64,000 bases of DNA from assembly GCA_041875495.1 (NCBI GenBank), contig CP112982.1, positions 3,348,001 through 3,412,000 of the forward strand, read 5' to 3'. The notes under the pieces were generated by a model. The model was not told the DNA's origin. It did not search any database and worked only from the letters and a program-made list of their open reading frames with translations. The stretch is from Halomonas sp. CH40. Lineage in GTDB: Bacteria; Pseudomonadota; Gammaproteobacteria; Pseudomonadales; Halomonadaceae. Position numbers and translations under genes: made by a program. This document shows positions 52,453 to 61,627 of this stretch, piece after piece. Position 1 is the stretch's first letter. Each line of letters opens with the position of its first letter.

Positions 52453-53801
52453 GGCTCTTCGTCATTTCATGTGGATTTGGCCTGATCAAGCAGGCGGCCC
52501 ACCGGGCTACCAATCAGGTAAATCATAGCAATGAAATTAGCTTCATTTCGGTAGCCCCGTGCACGTGAACGAGCCGCCTGAAACAGGCCGTTCATTCCTT
52601 CTAGTCGCGCGTTTGTCAGCCCCGAGTGCCAGCGCCTGACTACCGCTTTAGCGTGTCGCTCAAGTGTCTCCAGCGCTTTCCCCATCGGCTTCAGTAGAGG
52701 CTTCTCAGAAACTGCTGCTTTCATGATTTTTAGGTAGTTCGTGATCCGCCAACGCGCTGCCCTGGGCGTTGACGCTTTCTGGATCCAGCTTAACTTTTCC
52801 TTGATCACCCAAGCATCGGCCGTGGCGCTCTGATCGGCAACCAGCTCCTGAAGTGCCGATATCTGTTTAGGTGTGTGGTTCTCATTTTCCAGGCTCTTCA
52901 ACAGTGCCCAGCGCAGCGACTTGGGGTGTTTCTGCTCGCGGCGTTCTTTCTTGCGCACCTCGTCCAGTCGCTTGGTGAAGGTCTGCACGATATGGAACCA
53001 GTCGACCGTTACCTCCGCCTTGGGAAGAGACTCGGTGACGCCACTAAGGAAAGCAGGTGACATGTCACAGACAACCTCGACCACATTGTCCACATCGCCA
53101 CCATGAGCCGCCAGGAAGGCACTGAACGCCTTGATGGTGTCCTTGCCGCAGCCTGGAACAGCGAAAATCACCGGTTCCTGCTTGCGCTGCATATCGAGGA
53201 ACACGGTGACGTAACGATGCCCGCGTCGGGACGCGGTTTCGTCCACGCCAACCATGGTCACATTGGACAGATCCAGCTCTCCCAGCATGCGGTTCACGTA
53301 GTGGTGCACGATGCGCCATAGTCGTTTGTCGGAAATCTCCAACTGCCGGGAGACAGCCAGCACTGGCATCTCCTTGACGAGCGACATGGCCGCCTGCTCG
53401 AACAACAGGGTAAAGTCACTGCCGGGCCGCGCCCAGGGCACCTTTATGCGTTTGACGCCATGTTCAGGACACTTTGTACGAGGGACGCGAGCATGCAAGT
53501 AACAATGGTGCTGAAAGAAGTTCAGATGTCGCCAGGTTTTGTCAGCAAAGTCGTGGGCTTGGCAGGCCTTACCGCACTCTGGACAGGGATAGAGGCTGCC
53601 ACGCTCCGCCTCGACATACAGCTCCAGGCGGTGAGGCGACGCAGCGGTATCCAGGTGCTGATCCTTGAGAATCCAGGGCGCTTCCAGGCCAAGGCCGAGT
53701 GTTAAAATCTGGGTGCCGTCCATGTCGTACCTCCTGCTAATATGGAGGCAATATTCTGGCTCAGCTCAGGGGGCGAATTCCACACCCAACGACGAAGAGC
53801 C
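52453..53801. mobile_element. ISL3-family insertion sequence
   Basis: A 1.35-kb element with terminal inverted repeats: GGCTCTTCGTCATTTCATGT at the left and the complement of ...CACACCCAACGACGAAGAGCC at the right (first 11 bases identical, then partial). TTAAAA lies directly outside both ends, with the next two bases (CT versus GG) differing, so the expected 8-bp target duplication is imperfect. The right end joins the C-terminal part of a recombinase gene, which the insertion appears to have cut. Confidence 0.88.
52467..53723 (-). CDS. ISL3-family transposase
   Basis: A 418-residue DDE transposase with AGGAGG before the ATG. The N-terminal zinc-binding part is RGSLYPCPECGKACQAHDFA with a second pair in VPRTKCPEHGVKRI. 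The helix-turn-helix is followed by the DDE core: VTMVGVDETASRRGHRYVTV (first Asp), VEVVCDMSPAFLSGV with TVDWFHIVQ (second), and GLTNARLEGMNGLFQAARSR (Glu). All catalytic residues appear intact and the frame is unbroken, so the element may still be active. Confidence 0.93.
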   Translation of the reverse strand: MDGTQILTLGLGLEAPWILKDQHLDTAASPHRLELYVEAERGSLYPCPECGKACQAHDFADKTWRHLNFFQHHCYLHARVPRTKCPEHGVKRIKVPWARPGSDFTLLFEQAAMSLVKEMPVLAVSRQLEISDKRLWRIVHHYVNRMLGELDLSNVTMVGVDETASRRGHRYVTVFLDMQRKQEPVIFAVPGCGKDTIKAFSAFLAAHGGDVDNVVEVVCDMSPAFLSGVTESLPKAEVTVDWFHIVQTFTKRLDEVRKKERREQKHPKSLRWALLKSLENENHTPKQISALQELVADQSATADAWVIKEKLSWIQKASTPRAARWRITNYLKIMKAAVSEKPLLKPMGKALETLERHAKAVVRRWHSGLTNARLEGMNGLFQAARSRARGYRNEANFIAMIYLIGSPVGRLLDQAKST

Positions 53802-54470
53802 TTAAAAGGCTATGTTAAACGGTTAGTAAACCACATGCAGAACCGCTTAAGGATCCTCCAAAGCGACAAGTCGCTATTTGAGATGAGCGTGGATTTTCAC
53901 AACCGTTATACAGCCTATACGATTGCCATGCTGATGTTCAGCACCGGATACCGCTGTATCCGCGACCCGTTGCCCGAATGGAGACAAGTATCACTGAAAC
54001 GAGGGATCATTGTCATTGCGGATAAAACCGATGATGTACAAAGCCATGCACGTTTTTTACCCTTGCCTGCGATTGTCATCCAGCAACTACATCATTACCA
54101 GCGTCATCGCGAGGCGATCCTGAGCCGGCTGTCGCTGTTTTTCCAACAGCAATGGGCAACGCCTTTCTTTTTCCTGAATGCATACGACGCCCCCAGGGAA
54201 GCTACCCCAAAGGTACTGGAGGAGCACCTGGCCTGGCCGGGCTCACCGCCACTGAATATCAATCGACATTTTTTACACACTTATTTAAAGGAGTCAGGCT
54301 GCTCGTCTGAGATTGTCGATGCCTTTATGGGGCACTGGGATGCTGGGCAGGAGCCCTGGGCAGAGTTTTCGACGTTCTGCCCAAACAGCTACCGGGAACA
54401 AATCGGCAGTGCCATTGAAACAATGATGTTTGATCAAGGCTGGAAAGCCATTGAAGGAGCGGTGTTATGA
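53802..54470 (+). pseudogene. C-terminal fragment of a tyrosine recombinase (GmtY-like), cut by the ISL3 element
   Basis: About 222 codons of a recombinase remain in frame from the right end of the ISL3 element; the preceding 20 codons to an ATG at 53742 come from the insertion sequence. Conserved parts include MLMFSTGYRCIRDPLPEW, bearing the first Arg, and LNINRHFLHTYLKESGCSSE, then IVDAFMGHWDAG, bearing the HxxR-like region. The 5' part was not found left of the element. Its stop overlaps the start of the next large recombinase by ATGA. The pair order (shorter recombinase, then one above 1000 residues) resembles gmtY-gmtZ of gamma-mobile-trio islands, from memory. Confidence 0.7.
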
Positions 54471-57400
54471 AGCTGGCAGACGTCTGGAAAGACGGGCAGC
54501 TGACGCCTCCGGTTCAGAAGGGTATTGACGGAGAATCCAGGCGAAAATATCAACGCCAATGCGATACCTATAACGCCTTATCAGCTGCGCTGAAGCAATT
54601 AGAAAGCTTTCAGCCGGGTGCAGCTCACAAGGAAGAAGGCCTGGTCTTTACTGATACAGTTATCAGCAACCTCTTTGACGGCCTGCATACAACATCAACC
54701 AGCCCATACAAACTACACCTGCAACATAATTTTTTAGTCCAGTGGTTGGAACACGGTGTGCGTGAATGCCATTGGCAGGCCAACATTCCCAGCCCCATGA
54801 TTGTTCAGTCGCGTAAGCCCCCGCCGGTCACCACTCATACTTTCCAGCAACTGACTGAGTGGGATAATGCCATTGAGCTTCACGACCAGTATCGTTTACC
54901 GCCGCTACCGTCTTGTTCGCAGGACCAGTGGCTAGTCGGCCGTTTTATCTTTCAGCTGATGCGTGAAGGCGCGTTATTGAACAAGGACTGGTTAAAACAG
55001 CTACCCGCTGCGATCTGCAGCGGCATCGCATATGAGCAAGGTTCTGCGTACTTAACGCTGGCAAAAAACCTTCGCCCTGAGGCATCAAAGGACAAACGAT
55101 CCGCTGTGTCAGCGCCTAACGACACCCCGGTAGAGCAGGAAGCGCTTTATCAGTACCGACGACTCTTTTTAAGTCCAGTGAGTCAGCTTCTGCTGCTTAA
55201 CTACTACCAACAGCATGGGCTTCACTGGCCGAAAACGGCCAGTGCGGAAGTCTGTCTGATGCATTACGTGCGCCACCTCTTCCCTAAACGTAAAGGCAGA
55301 CACATGACAGAGCTGCTGGCATTGGCGTACACGTCGGCATCAATGGAGTTAATACCTTTACTGATTCAGTTTGCCAATCAGCAAGACATGACGGCGTCGT
55401 TATGCCCATCAACATGGAGGCGACTTAACCATGGAAGCGTCTTATCAGGCGCGCCAGAAGCCCAGGAAGAAGATGAAGTAATGGATCTGGCGTTTAACTC
55501 GTTACCGTCACCCGGCTTTCACTGTCCTGACCAATTGAAACGTTTTAGGCAGCTCCAAGCCTGTGTGTCTGCCAAAAAATCCACGAAAACGACAAGAAAG
55601 ACAGCACTCGCCAGGATTGATCAGCTGCTTGCGGCACCGGAAGAAAATGGCATTATGCTGACATTATTGGCAAATTGGTGTAAGTCTTTGATTTTAAGAG
55701 GTGGTCGAGTCAAAACTTCGCTTGCCATTAGTAGCGTTTCCACTTATCTCAGTGCCATTGGATGCTCTCTGATTGCCCATGAACACATGGTTGATCGGCT
55801 GGGGACTGACACCGCGAGTGATTGGGAGAAGCTCTATGCCCATGTTCTCGAAGAGGCACGAACGACGAGTAGCCGCATTACACGTCAATATCGCTTAAAC
55901 GACTTCCATCATTTTATCAGCCAACATTACGCCATCCCTGACATTGAATTCGAGACACCAGGCCGACCCTTGCGTCGTGTGGATGTCAACATTGTGACCC
56001 CTGCCGAGTTTCGCCGCGCACTGACGCTGATCGATTCATCTGATCAGCCCGACGTGTTTCGTAAGATGCAGGCATTGGGGCTGATTCTGGGCTATCGACT
56101 CGGGCTCAGGCGCAATGAGTGCGCTTCTCTGCTGATCCGCGATGTTGCAACCCTTGAGCATTCAGACGTCACTTTTGGTGAAATCATTGTCCGTGCCAAT
56201 AAATTTCATGACGGGAAAAGCGCTTCAGCCACTCGGCGATTGCCCTTGTGGCTGTTAATGCCACAAGAGCAAGAACGACTAATTGAGTGGGTAAAACACC
56301 AACGTGCTGCAGCCACAACCAAAGCTGTTAGCCATCAGCCCTTGTTCCATCGCCCTGACCTCGCCCATTTACCGCTTGGCAATGCGGAGTTATTTCGGCC
56401 CATACAGGTAGCACTCAAAGCCGCCACGGGCGATGAGCATGTGCGCTATCACCATTTACGCCACACCTTTGTGACGTTGACACTGCTCCGTTTACTGGAA
56501 GACTCGCCAATGGCGCTCATACCGGATGCCTGGCAACGGGATGATAGCGGCGATACTGCCCTTCCCAATACAACCACCGACGTATCAAAACGCGCAGGAC
56601 TGGCTCCCCTGGATACACCTTCACGCAAACGACTTTGGCAACTGGCGTTATGGGCAGGCCATGCCGGCCCGAAGGAAACACTTCGCTCATACACTCATCT
56701 GCTCGACTGGATACTCGGATGCACGCTGAAAGATCACGCCAACCCAGCGCTCAGTAATGATCAACAACAGCGGTTACTGAATATGCCTTCCGAGACAGCG
56801 CTGACCAGCTGGCACAACCGCCGCGGATTAACCGGTAAATTGCTAGCAGGAGAACTCTTGTCCTATTTAACCAAACAATGGAACGGCTTTACGGCAAGCG
56901 ACCCTTTGGCCACCTACGCAAGGCCTTATCAGAAACCCAACATCAACCCATTAGATGGCATGACTTCAACCGTATCCCCCTGGCCAGATGCGATACGCAT
57001 TTATCAATGCCTGAGGCTCGTTGAACAACAGGAAAGTAATAGGTTATCGCTGGAGGAAGCGATATCAAAAACGGCAAAGCGCGTTGCAATGCAGCCCGAG
57101 GAACTCAGGCATTGGATGGTTCATGGCGAAGCGCTGATGCTGCGCCAAACACGTCGCCACACACCACGTTTTAGCCGCCGTCGCGTTATTGATTGCAAAA
57201 GTCACCAAGACACCACGGGGATTTATCTACCTGAACTCAAACGCTGCATGGCACCTCCCATCAAGCCAGCCGTATTGAAAGAAGCCGGTCAGTTCTATCA
57301 TCATCTGCTCAATTGGTACCAGAATCAGCCCGACACTGCCGAAACCAGTTTATTGACATTGAAGCGCCATATGCAGCGCAGCACCGGCCAAATCGAGCTG

Positions 57401-57727
57401 CCCGATGCAGATGCCATTAACTACGTCCGCGAAATCCTGCGGCCTTTGCGCTGCTTTCAGCATGTTTACCTCGTTGTCGAGGTGGAGGCAGCCGCAATGG
57501 AAAAAAGCATCAAAGCACATTGGTTCAAAGCCACCGGTATTCCCCACCAGCGTATTGATCTAAAGCCAACGCCCACTCGCTCAGGCCGCACGCGTCACTG
57601 GTACGGCAACGCCAACCTGAGAATTACCCGAGGCCATTATTCAGATGGGCAACAGCCCCTTTGGGAGGCTGTCCGGTTTGCCGCCTTTATGGTGATGCTG
57701 GTACTGGGGCTGACAGAGGATACATAA
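54467..57727 (+). CDS. Very large tyrosine-type recombinase (GmtZ-like)
   Basis: A 1086-residue protein with a C-terminal tyrosine recombinase core at about residues 490-760: the first Arg in GYRLGLRRNECASLL, HxxR in YHHLRHTFVTL and the HxxxxxxxxxxY pair in LWAGHAGPKETLRSYTHLLDW. The long N-terminal half and about 320 residues after the core are unfamiliar. Length and operon position after a shorter recombinase suggest the integrase GmtZ of gamma-mobile-trio elements, known to carry defence and toxin cargo; I could not verify this by search. No GmtX-like gene follows on this strand, so the module looks incomplete. Confidence 0.75.
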   Translation: MKLADVWKDGQLTPPVQKGIDGESRRKYQRQCDTYNALSAALKQLESFQPGAAHKEEGLVFTDTVISNLFDGLHTTSTSPYKLHLQHNFLVQWLEHGVRECHWQANIPSPMIVQSRKPPPVTTHTFQQLTEWDNAIELHDQYRLPPLPSCSQDQWLVGRFIFQLMREGALLNKDWLKQLPAAICSGIAYEQGSAYLTLAKNLRPEASKDKRSAVSAPNDTPVEQEALYQYRRLFLSPVSQLLLLNYYQQHGLHWPKTASAEVCLMHYVRHLFPKRKGRHMTELLALAYTSASMELIPLLIQFANQQDMTASLCPSTWRRLNHGSVLSGAPEAQEEDEVMDLAFNSLPSPGFHCPDQLKRFRQLQACVSAKKSTKTTRKTALARIDQLLAAPEENGIMLTLLANWCKSLILRGGRVKTSLAISSVSTYLSAIGCSLIAHEHMVDRLGTDTASDWEKLYAHVLEEARTTSSRITRQYRLNDFHHFISQHYAIPDIEFETPGRPLRRVDVNIVTPAEFRRALTLIDSSDQPDVFRKMQALGLILGYRLGLRRNECASLLIRDVATLEHSDVTFGEIIVRANKFHDGKSASATRRLPLWLLMPQEQERLIEWVKHQRAAATTKAVSHQPLFHRPDLAHLPLGNAELFRPIQVALKAATGDEHVRYHHLRHTFVTLTLLRLLEDSPMALIPDAWQRDDSGDTALPNTTTDVSKRAGLAPLDTPSRKRLWQLALWAGHAGPKETLRSYTHLLDWILGCTLKDHANPALSNDQQQRLLNMPSETALTSWHNRRGLTGKLLAGELLSYLTKQWNGFTASDPLATYARPYQKPNINPLDGMTSTVSPWPDAIRIYQCLRLVEQQESNRLSLEEAISKTAKRVAMQPEELRHWMVHGEALMLRQTRRHTPRFSRRRVIDCKSHQDTTGIYLPELKRCMAPPIKPAVLKEAGQFYHHLLNWYQNQPDTAETSLLTLKRHMQRSTGQIELPDADAINYVREILRPLRCFQHVYLVVEVEAAAMEKSIKAHWFKATGIPHQRIDLKPTPTRSGRTRHWYGNANLRITRGHYSDGQQPLWEAVRFAAFMVMLVLGLTEDT

Positions 57728-57929
57728 CCGCGACGTTGCTCAGGTTTGACGCTCATCCCCCCAGGCTCGGTACCGTCCGACATAAAAAACCCCACCGCCC
57801 TGATAAAAGACGCTGGGGATCAAATCCGCTACTACTGCTTCCAAGCTAGTCGCTCAGCAACTCATATGCAGTAATAAAGCAGAGTTTGCGACTGACAAAA
57901 GAGCACCATTGAATGGTAACCAGTAAACG

Positions 57930-58130
57930 CTACCCCATATGAGGCGGCCCCGCTTCATTAAGATGGCGCTCCGCCAAGTAAAATTCATAGTTGCCTTTTG
58001 GGCCGATGACATACAGTGACCAGAAACGTCGATCCATCAACCACTCTGGGCCTTCCACACCGGCGACATAAAACTCCCCTGTATAGGTAAGCCCAGATGT
58101 TTCTGTCGTCCGAGGCTGGTTTATTGCCAT
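57930..58130 (-). CDS. Small hypothetical protein of the integrase operon
   Basis: A 66-residue protein from the ATG at 58130 (GGGAGGG upstream). Sequence: MAINQPRTTETSGLTYTGEF, then PEWLMDRRFWSLYVIGPKGN; aromatic-rich and apparently a single small domain. No family recognised. Overlaps the previous gene by 10 bases and is the last of three genes starting with the phage-type integrase. Confidence 0.6.
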   Translation of the reverse strand: MAINQPRTTETSGLTYTGEFYVAGVEGPEWLMDRRFWSLYVIGPKGNYEFYLAERHLNEAGPPHMG

Positions 58131-58441
58131 GCTTGACCCTCCCATGCCATTAACGTCCGTTCCAACTCCACCAGCAACGGCGGAATAGCACTTCGGTTAG
58201 GCTCCAGGCCCATTAACTTAAGCGTTTCGCCCACCCAAGTCGTCAGCGCTTCGACATTGCTAGTTTCACGCCCATCTCCCAGGCACATCACTAACCCTGT
58301 CCCTTTGCTCAGGTTCATCGCCAAAGCAAGGGATTCAGCCAGTTTCCGTTCCAGGCGACGGCGTGCCTGAATCGCCATTGTCGAGCGAAGTGACTGTTCG
58401 ATTTCATCGCGAGTCATCATTAGATCATTACTTTTCGACAT
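58121..58441 (-). CDS. Small hypothetical protein downstream of the integrase
   Basis: A 106-residue protein from the ATG at 58441 with a strong AAGGAGG. It is helical: MTRDEIEQSLRSTMAIQARR, RLERKLAESLALAMNLSKGT. It overlaps the integrase end by 14 bases, so the two are co-translated. No family recognised. An excision or regulatory role would be natural for a gene coupled to an integrase, but there is no helix-turn-helix that I can identify. Confidence 0.6.
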   Translation of the reverse strand: MSKSNDLMMTRDEIEQSLRSTMAIQARRRLERKLAESLALAMNLSKGTGLVMCLGDGRETSNVEALTTWVGETLKLMGLEPNRSAIPPLLVELERTLMAWEGQAWQ

Positions 58442-59522
58442 GGCAAGCCTCCTTAGCACGCGGCTTATTGTTGAGCATTTTTTCAAATGCTGAGCCATCC
58501 TGACGTGTCAGGTTTGGCACAAAGCGTGAATAAACACGAAAGAGCATTTCCGTGGTGGTATGGCCCATCTGTCGGGCAATCCATTCAGGGCTTTCACCAG
58601 CGGCCAGCCAGAGCGTGGCAGCGGTGTGGCGAGTCTGATAGGGCCGGCGCTTTTTCATGCCCAGCGATTGGAGCAAGGGGTACCAGATGCGCTTGGTCAC
58701 GTTTTGATGTGATAGTGCAGTACCATTGCGTGTCGTGAACACCAGCCCTGTTCGGCCCGTCACCGCATACTGCGCCTTGAGGGCATCAAAGACCGGTTGT
58801 GACATATCAATTGACCGGTACGACCCATCGGTTTTAGTAGTTACAATCTGCCCACGCACCAGAGCCTGATGCACCAGTATCTGACGACGATTAAAGTCCA
58901 CGTTTTCCCAGATCAGGCCGTCAATTTCCCCGGTACGCATCCCAGTAAAAAAACGCACGATGTAGTACTGGCGAAAGTCATCGCGTACGTTGTCGAGGAT
59001 CTGTTGCACCTCATCCAGCGAAAATGGCTCAACATCGGTGCGTGGCACACTCAACGATTTAATCCCGCGATACGGTGAGCTAAACTCATAGCGGTCGGCG
59101 GCCTCATTCAACATCATGCGCAATGGCGTCATGATGTGGTTAATACGACTGGCAGAGATCTTCTTGCCGCCCCGAGTGTTCACTTTGGCGAGGGAAGCTC
59201 GGAACTCAAGAATCTCTGCACGGGTGATGCTGGCGACCTCTTTATGGCCTAGCGCTGGAAGAATATGTTGATCCAGGCAGCCCCGTACCGTCACGATTTG
59301 CGACTCACGCCATTCGATCTCTTTCTCGGCAAACCAGGTTTCCGCAAATTCTCTGAGCAAGGGTGACGCATGGTAACCACCTGCTTTGGTCAAGGCCCGC
59401 TTGCTCAGGCTTTCAGCACGGGGGCTATCCGGAAAGTAGCGACCATAATCAAATGTCCCTAGCGTGATCTCCGCTTCGATCTTCTCCAGGATCCGCTCTA
59501 GTACCTGGCCGATAGCGGCCAT
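58428..59522 (-). CDS. Phage-type tyrosine integrase, possibly short at the N-terminus
   Basis: A 364-residue integrase. It begins inside what looks like the arm-binding domain (LERILEKIEAEITLGTFDYG), followed by a SAM-like core-binding domain (FAETWFAEKEIEWRESQIVT...) and the catalytic domain with Arg in FFTGMRTGEIDGLIW, HxxR region YQTRHTAATLWLAAG and HxxxxxxxxxY in MGHTTTEMLFRVYSRF. Relatives usually have roughly 40-60 extra N-terminal residues. Upstream in frame a TAG lies 13 codons before the ATG, so the arm domain may be truncated. It lies about 1.9 kb from the tRNA-Arg fragment at 61463, facing away from it, and probably integrated this island there. Confidence 0.88.
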   Translation of the reverse strand: MAAIGQVLERILEKIEAEITLGTFDYGRYFPDSPRAESLSKRALTKAGGYHASPLLREFAETWFAEKEIEWRESQIVTVRGCLDQHILPALGHKEVASITRAEILEFRASLAKVNTRGGKKISASRINHIMTPLRMMLNEAADRYEFSSPYRGIKSLSVPRTDVEPFSLDEVQQILDNVRDDFRQYYIVRFFTGMRTGEIDGLIWENVDFNRRQILVHQALVRGQIVTTKTDGSYRSIDMSQPVFDALKAQYAVTGRTGLVFTTRNGTALSHQNVTKRIWYPLLQSLGMKKRRPYQTRHTAATLWLAAGESPEWIARQMGHTTTEMLFRVYSRFVPNLTRQDGSAFEKMLNNKPRAKEACHVEK

Positions 59523-59606
59523 TTCCTGAACTGACGCATTCTGTTGCTCAACAGAAAAATGCTATGGTCATTGCATTGGCTTACAACGGCAAACCAGGGA
59601 TCGGAC

Positions 59607-61304
59607 ATGGCGACGCCTCAATCTACACATTTCTATGATGAGCATGCTCAGCGTCTGTTTGAACAATATCAATCGCTGGAGTTTGAGCAGGTTCATAGCG
59701 AGTGGCTGCATCATCTGCCGGATCAACCCGGGTTAGCCTTGGATATTGGAGCAGGCAGCGGGCGTGATGCCAAGGCACTGGCTCAACGGGGGTGGCAGGT
59801 GGTCGCTGTTGAACCGGCTGATAAGCTCCGCGCCCTGGGGCAAACCACGACAGCCGGTCTGGACGTCAGCTGGTTGGAAGATAGCTTGCCTACCCTGAAC
59901 TCTGTACGTCAGCTATCGCAACGCTTTCAGCTGATTCTGGTGTCCGCCGTCTGGATGCATTTGCCTGGTGAGGATCAGCAACGCGCTTTGCGTGTGTTGA
60001 GTTCCTTGCTAGCACCGGGCGGGCATCTGGTGATGACCTTTCGCGAAGGCCCGAATAACGATTCCCGCCAATTTCATCCGGTCGAGATGGGCGTGCTGGA
60101 TAGCTGGGCACAAAACCTTGCACTGTTACCGGTTCAAGCGAGCCACAATGGTGATCAGCTGGGTCGAGAAGGCGTGACTTGGCACTTACGTGTATTCCGG
60201 CTCCCTGATGATGGCACCGGTGCTCTGCCGTCACTACGCCATATTATCGTGAACGATGATAAGGCCTCATCTTACAAGTTGGGGCTTTTGCGCACGCTGA
60301 CACGCCTGGCAGATAGCGCGCCAGGAATCGTAATATCGCGTACGGATGAATGGGTCACGGTGCCACTGGGCGCCGTAGGGCTTTTCTGGATCAAGCTATA
60401 CCGGCCCCTGTTAATCGAGCGTGACCTGCGCCAATCACCTGGCCAAAAAGGCTATGGCTTTGCCAAGGATGATTTCTATCGCCTTCGGCAACTGTCACCC
60501 CATGATCTGCGGATAGGATCGGCTTTCCTTGATCCTCAATGCGCCGCCAGTGTGATGCGCGCGCTGCGTGATGCTTGCCAGACCATTCTCAAAATGCCCT
60601 CGCATTTTATTACCTGGCCTGGCAGCCAGCGCCCGGTCTTTGAAGGACAGTATCAGGGCATGCGTGTCCGAGAACAGGCTGTTCGACTTGATAGTGCAAC
60701 GCTGGCATCTTTCGGCACGTTTCAAATCCCGACACCGCTTTGGGACGCTATGAGCCGTTACGCCTGCTGGCTGGAGCCCGCCATCGTCCATGAATGGGTG
60801 CAGCTGATGCAGCGATATGACACCGGCTACGATACCGGCACCCTGCATCACGCCTTGCAATGGCAGGAAAGCCGTCGTGATACACAGCAGGTTCGTCAGC
60901 TGGTGGCACAGCGTCTGAAACATCCAGCGCCGTTGCCTTGTGTCTGGACGCACAACGATCTGCACCGCAGTGCTTATGCCATCGATCATTGTTTCCCCTG
61001 GTCGCGCTGGAATAACAATGATCTCTGGAATCTGCTGCCTGCGACGGAAAAAGCCAATCAGGCAAAATCAGACCGGCTGCCCGCGGCTCAGGTGATGCAT
61101 AAGGCAAGAGAAGACATTCTGCACTGGTGGCAATGCCTGGATGATAACCCGTCGATCCATCAACGATTCAGGGATGAAGCAGCCGTTGCATTGCCCTTGG
61201 CAACCCCTGATGCCTCTCTGGATAAACTTTTCGAAAGCGCTCTGTTGCAGCGTCAGCGTCTAAAAGCCAACCAGCAGCTGGTAGAGTGGTTGGGAGTGCA
61301 CTGA
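59607..61304 (+). CDS. Fusion of class I methyltransferase and HNH endonuclease
   Basis: A 565-residue protein (ATG 59607, with GGGA upstream). Residues about 35-190 are a Rossmann SAM-binding domain: ALDIGAGSGRDAKALAQRGW and VVAVEPADKLRALG, with SAVWMHLPGEDQQRALRVLS and SLLAPGGHLVMTFREG as later motifs. From about 210 comes a helical region (DDKASSYKLGLLRTLTRLAD) and near 450-490 an HNH nuclease core: YAIDHCFPWSRWNNNDLWNL then LPATEKANQAKSDRLP. The DH, N and final K/H-like residues are in the usual spacing. A methyltransferase joined to a nuclease in an island suggests restriction-like or phage-defence activity, but no partner gene is evident. The methylation target is unknown. Confidence 0.82.
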   Translation: MATPQSTHFYDEHAQRLFEQYQSLEFEQVHSEWLHHLPDQPGLALDIGAGSGRDAKALAQRGWQVVAVEPADKLRALGQTTTAGLDVSWLEDSLPTLNSVRQLSQRFQLILVSAVWMHLPGEDQQRALRVLSSLLAPGGHLVMTFREGPNNDSRQFHPVEMGVLDSWAQNLALLPVQASHNGDQLGREGVTWHLRVFRLPDDGTGALPSLRHIIVNDDKASSYKLGLLRTLTRLADSAPGIVISRTDEWVTVPLGAVGLFWIKLYRPLLIERDLRQSPGQKGYGFAKDDFYRLRQLSPHDLRIGSAFLDPQCAASVMRALRDACQTILKMPSHFITWPGSQRPVFEGQYQGMRVREQAVRLDSATLASFGTFQIPTPLWDAMSRYACWLEPAIVHEWVQLMQRYDTGYDTGTLHHALQWQESRRDTQQVRQLVAQRLKHPAPLPCVWTHNDLHRSAYAIDHCFPWSRWNNNDLWNLLPATEKANQAKSDRLPAAQVMHKAREDILHWWQCLDDNPSIHQRFRDEAAVALPLATPDASLDKLFESALLQRQRLKANQQLVEWLGVH

Positions 61305-61426
61305 CAAAGATTGTGTCAAACCTTGTGCCACAAAATGGCTAGAGGTCACTGGCTATCTTTCCCTACAGATTTTTTCCGCGCTTTACTTGGCACGAGGATG
61401 GCACAGATTCGACACAAGCAAAAAAT

Positions 61427-61454
61427 AAGGGCCTACGAATTAACGTAAGCCCTT
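61427..61454 (-). terminator. Intrinsic terminator of the tRNA-Arg locus
   Basis: On the minus strand AAGGGCTTACG pairs with CGTAGGCCCTT (one G-T) around a 6-base loop and is followed by ATTTTTTGC. It lies 9 bases past the CCA end of the tRNA-Arg fragment, the normal place for a tRNA terminator. Confidence 0.75.
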
Positions 61455-61462
61455 GAAATCGT

Positions 61463-61512
61463 TGGCGCGCCCGGCAGGATTCGAACCTGCGACCCTCGGC
61501 TTCGGAGGCCGT
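61463..61512 (-). other. tRNA-Arg(CCG) 3' fragment, probable attachment site (right)
   Basis: On the minus strand the sequence reads the anticodon loop CTCCGAA, T-arm GCAGGTTCGAATCCTGC, acceptor 3' strand CGGGCGC, discriminator G and CCA. The 5' half of a tRNA (D-arm, acceptor 5' strand) is not present on the higher-coordinate side, so it is not a functional gene. Such 3' fragments are left at the far end of elements that integrate in tRNA genes. The intact gene should lie to the right of the window. Confidence 0.85.
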
Positions 61513-61627
61513 TGTCACTCAAGATCAAGCTGATGCCGCATAGCTCACCACATTACGATTAATTTTTTAATTACAGAACCTTATATGCGATCAGTAGAAT
61601 ATCAGCACTGCTTTCAAGCTTCGACTG

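Noticed and set aside
53742..53801. ATG at 53742 as the true start of the recombinase fragment
   Set aside because: It lies inside the ISL3 element and its right inverted repeat; the codons before 53802 are insertion-sequence DNA.
61463..61512. Functional tRNA-Arg gene
   Set aside because: Only the anticodon arm, T-arm and 3' acceptor strand are present; the D-arm and 5' acceptor strand do not follow.
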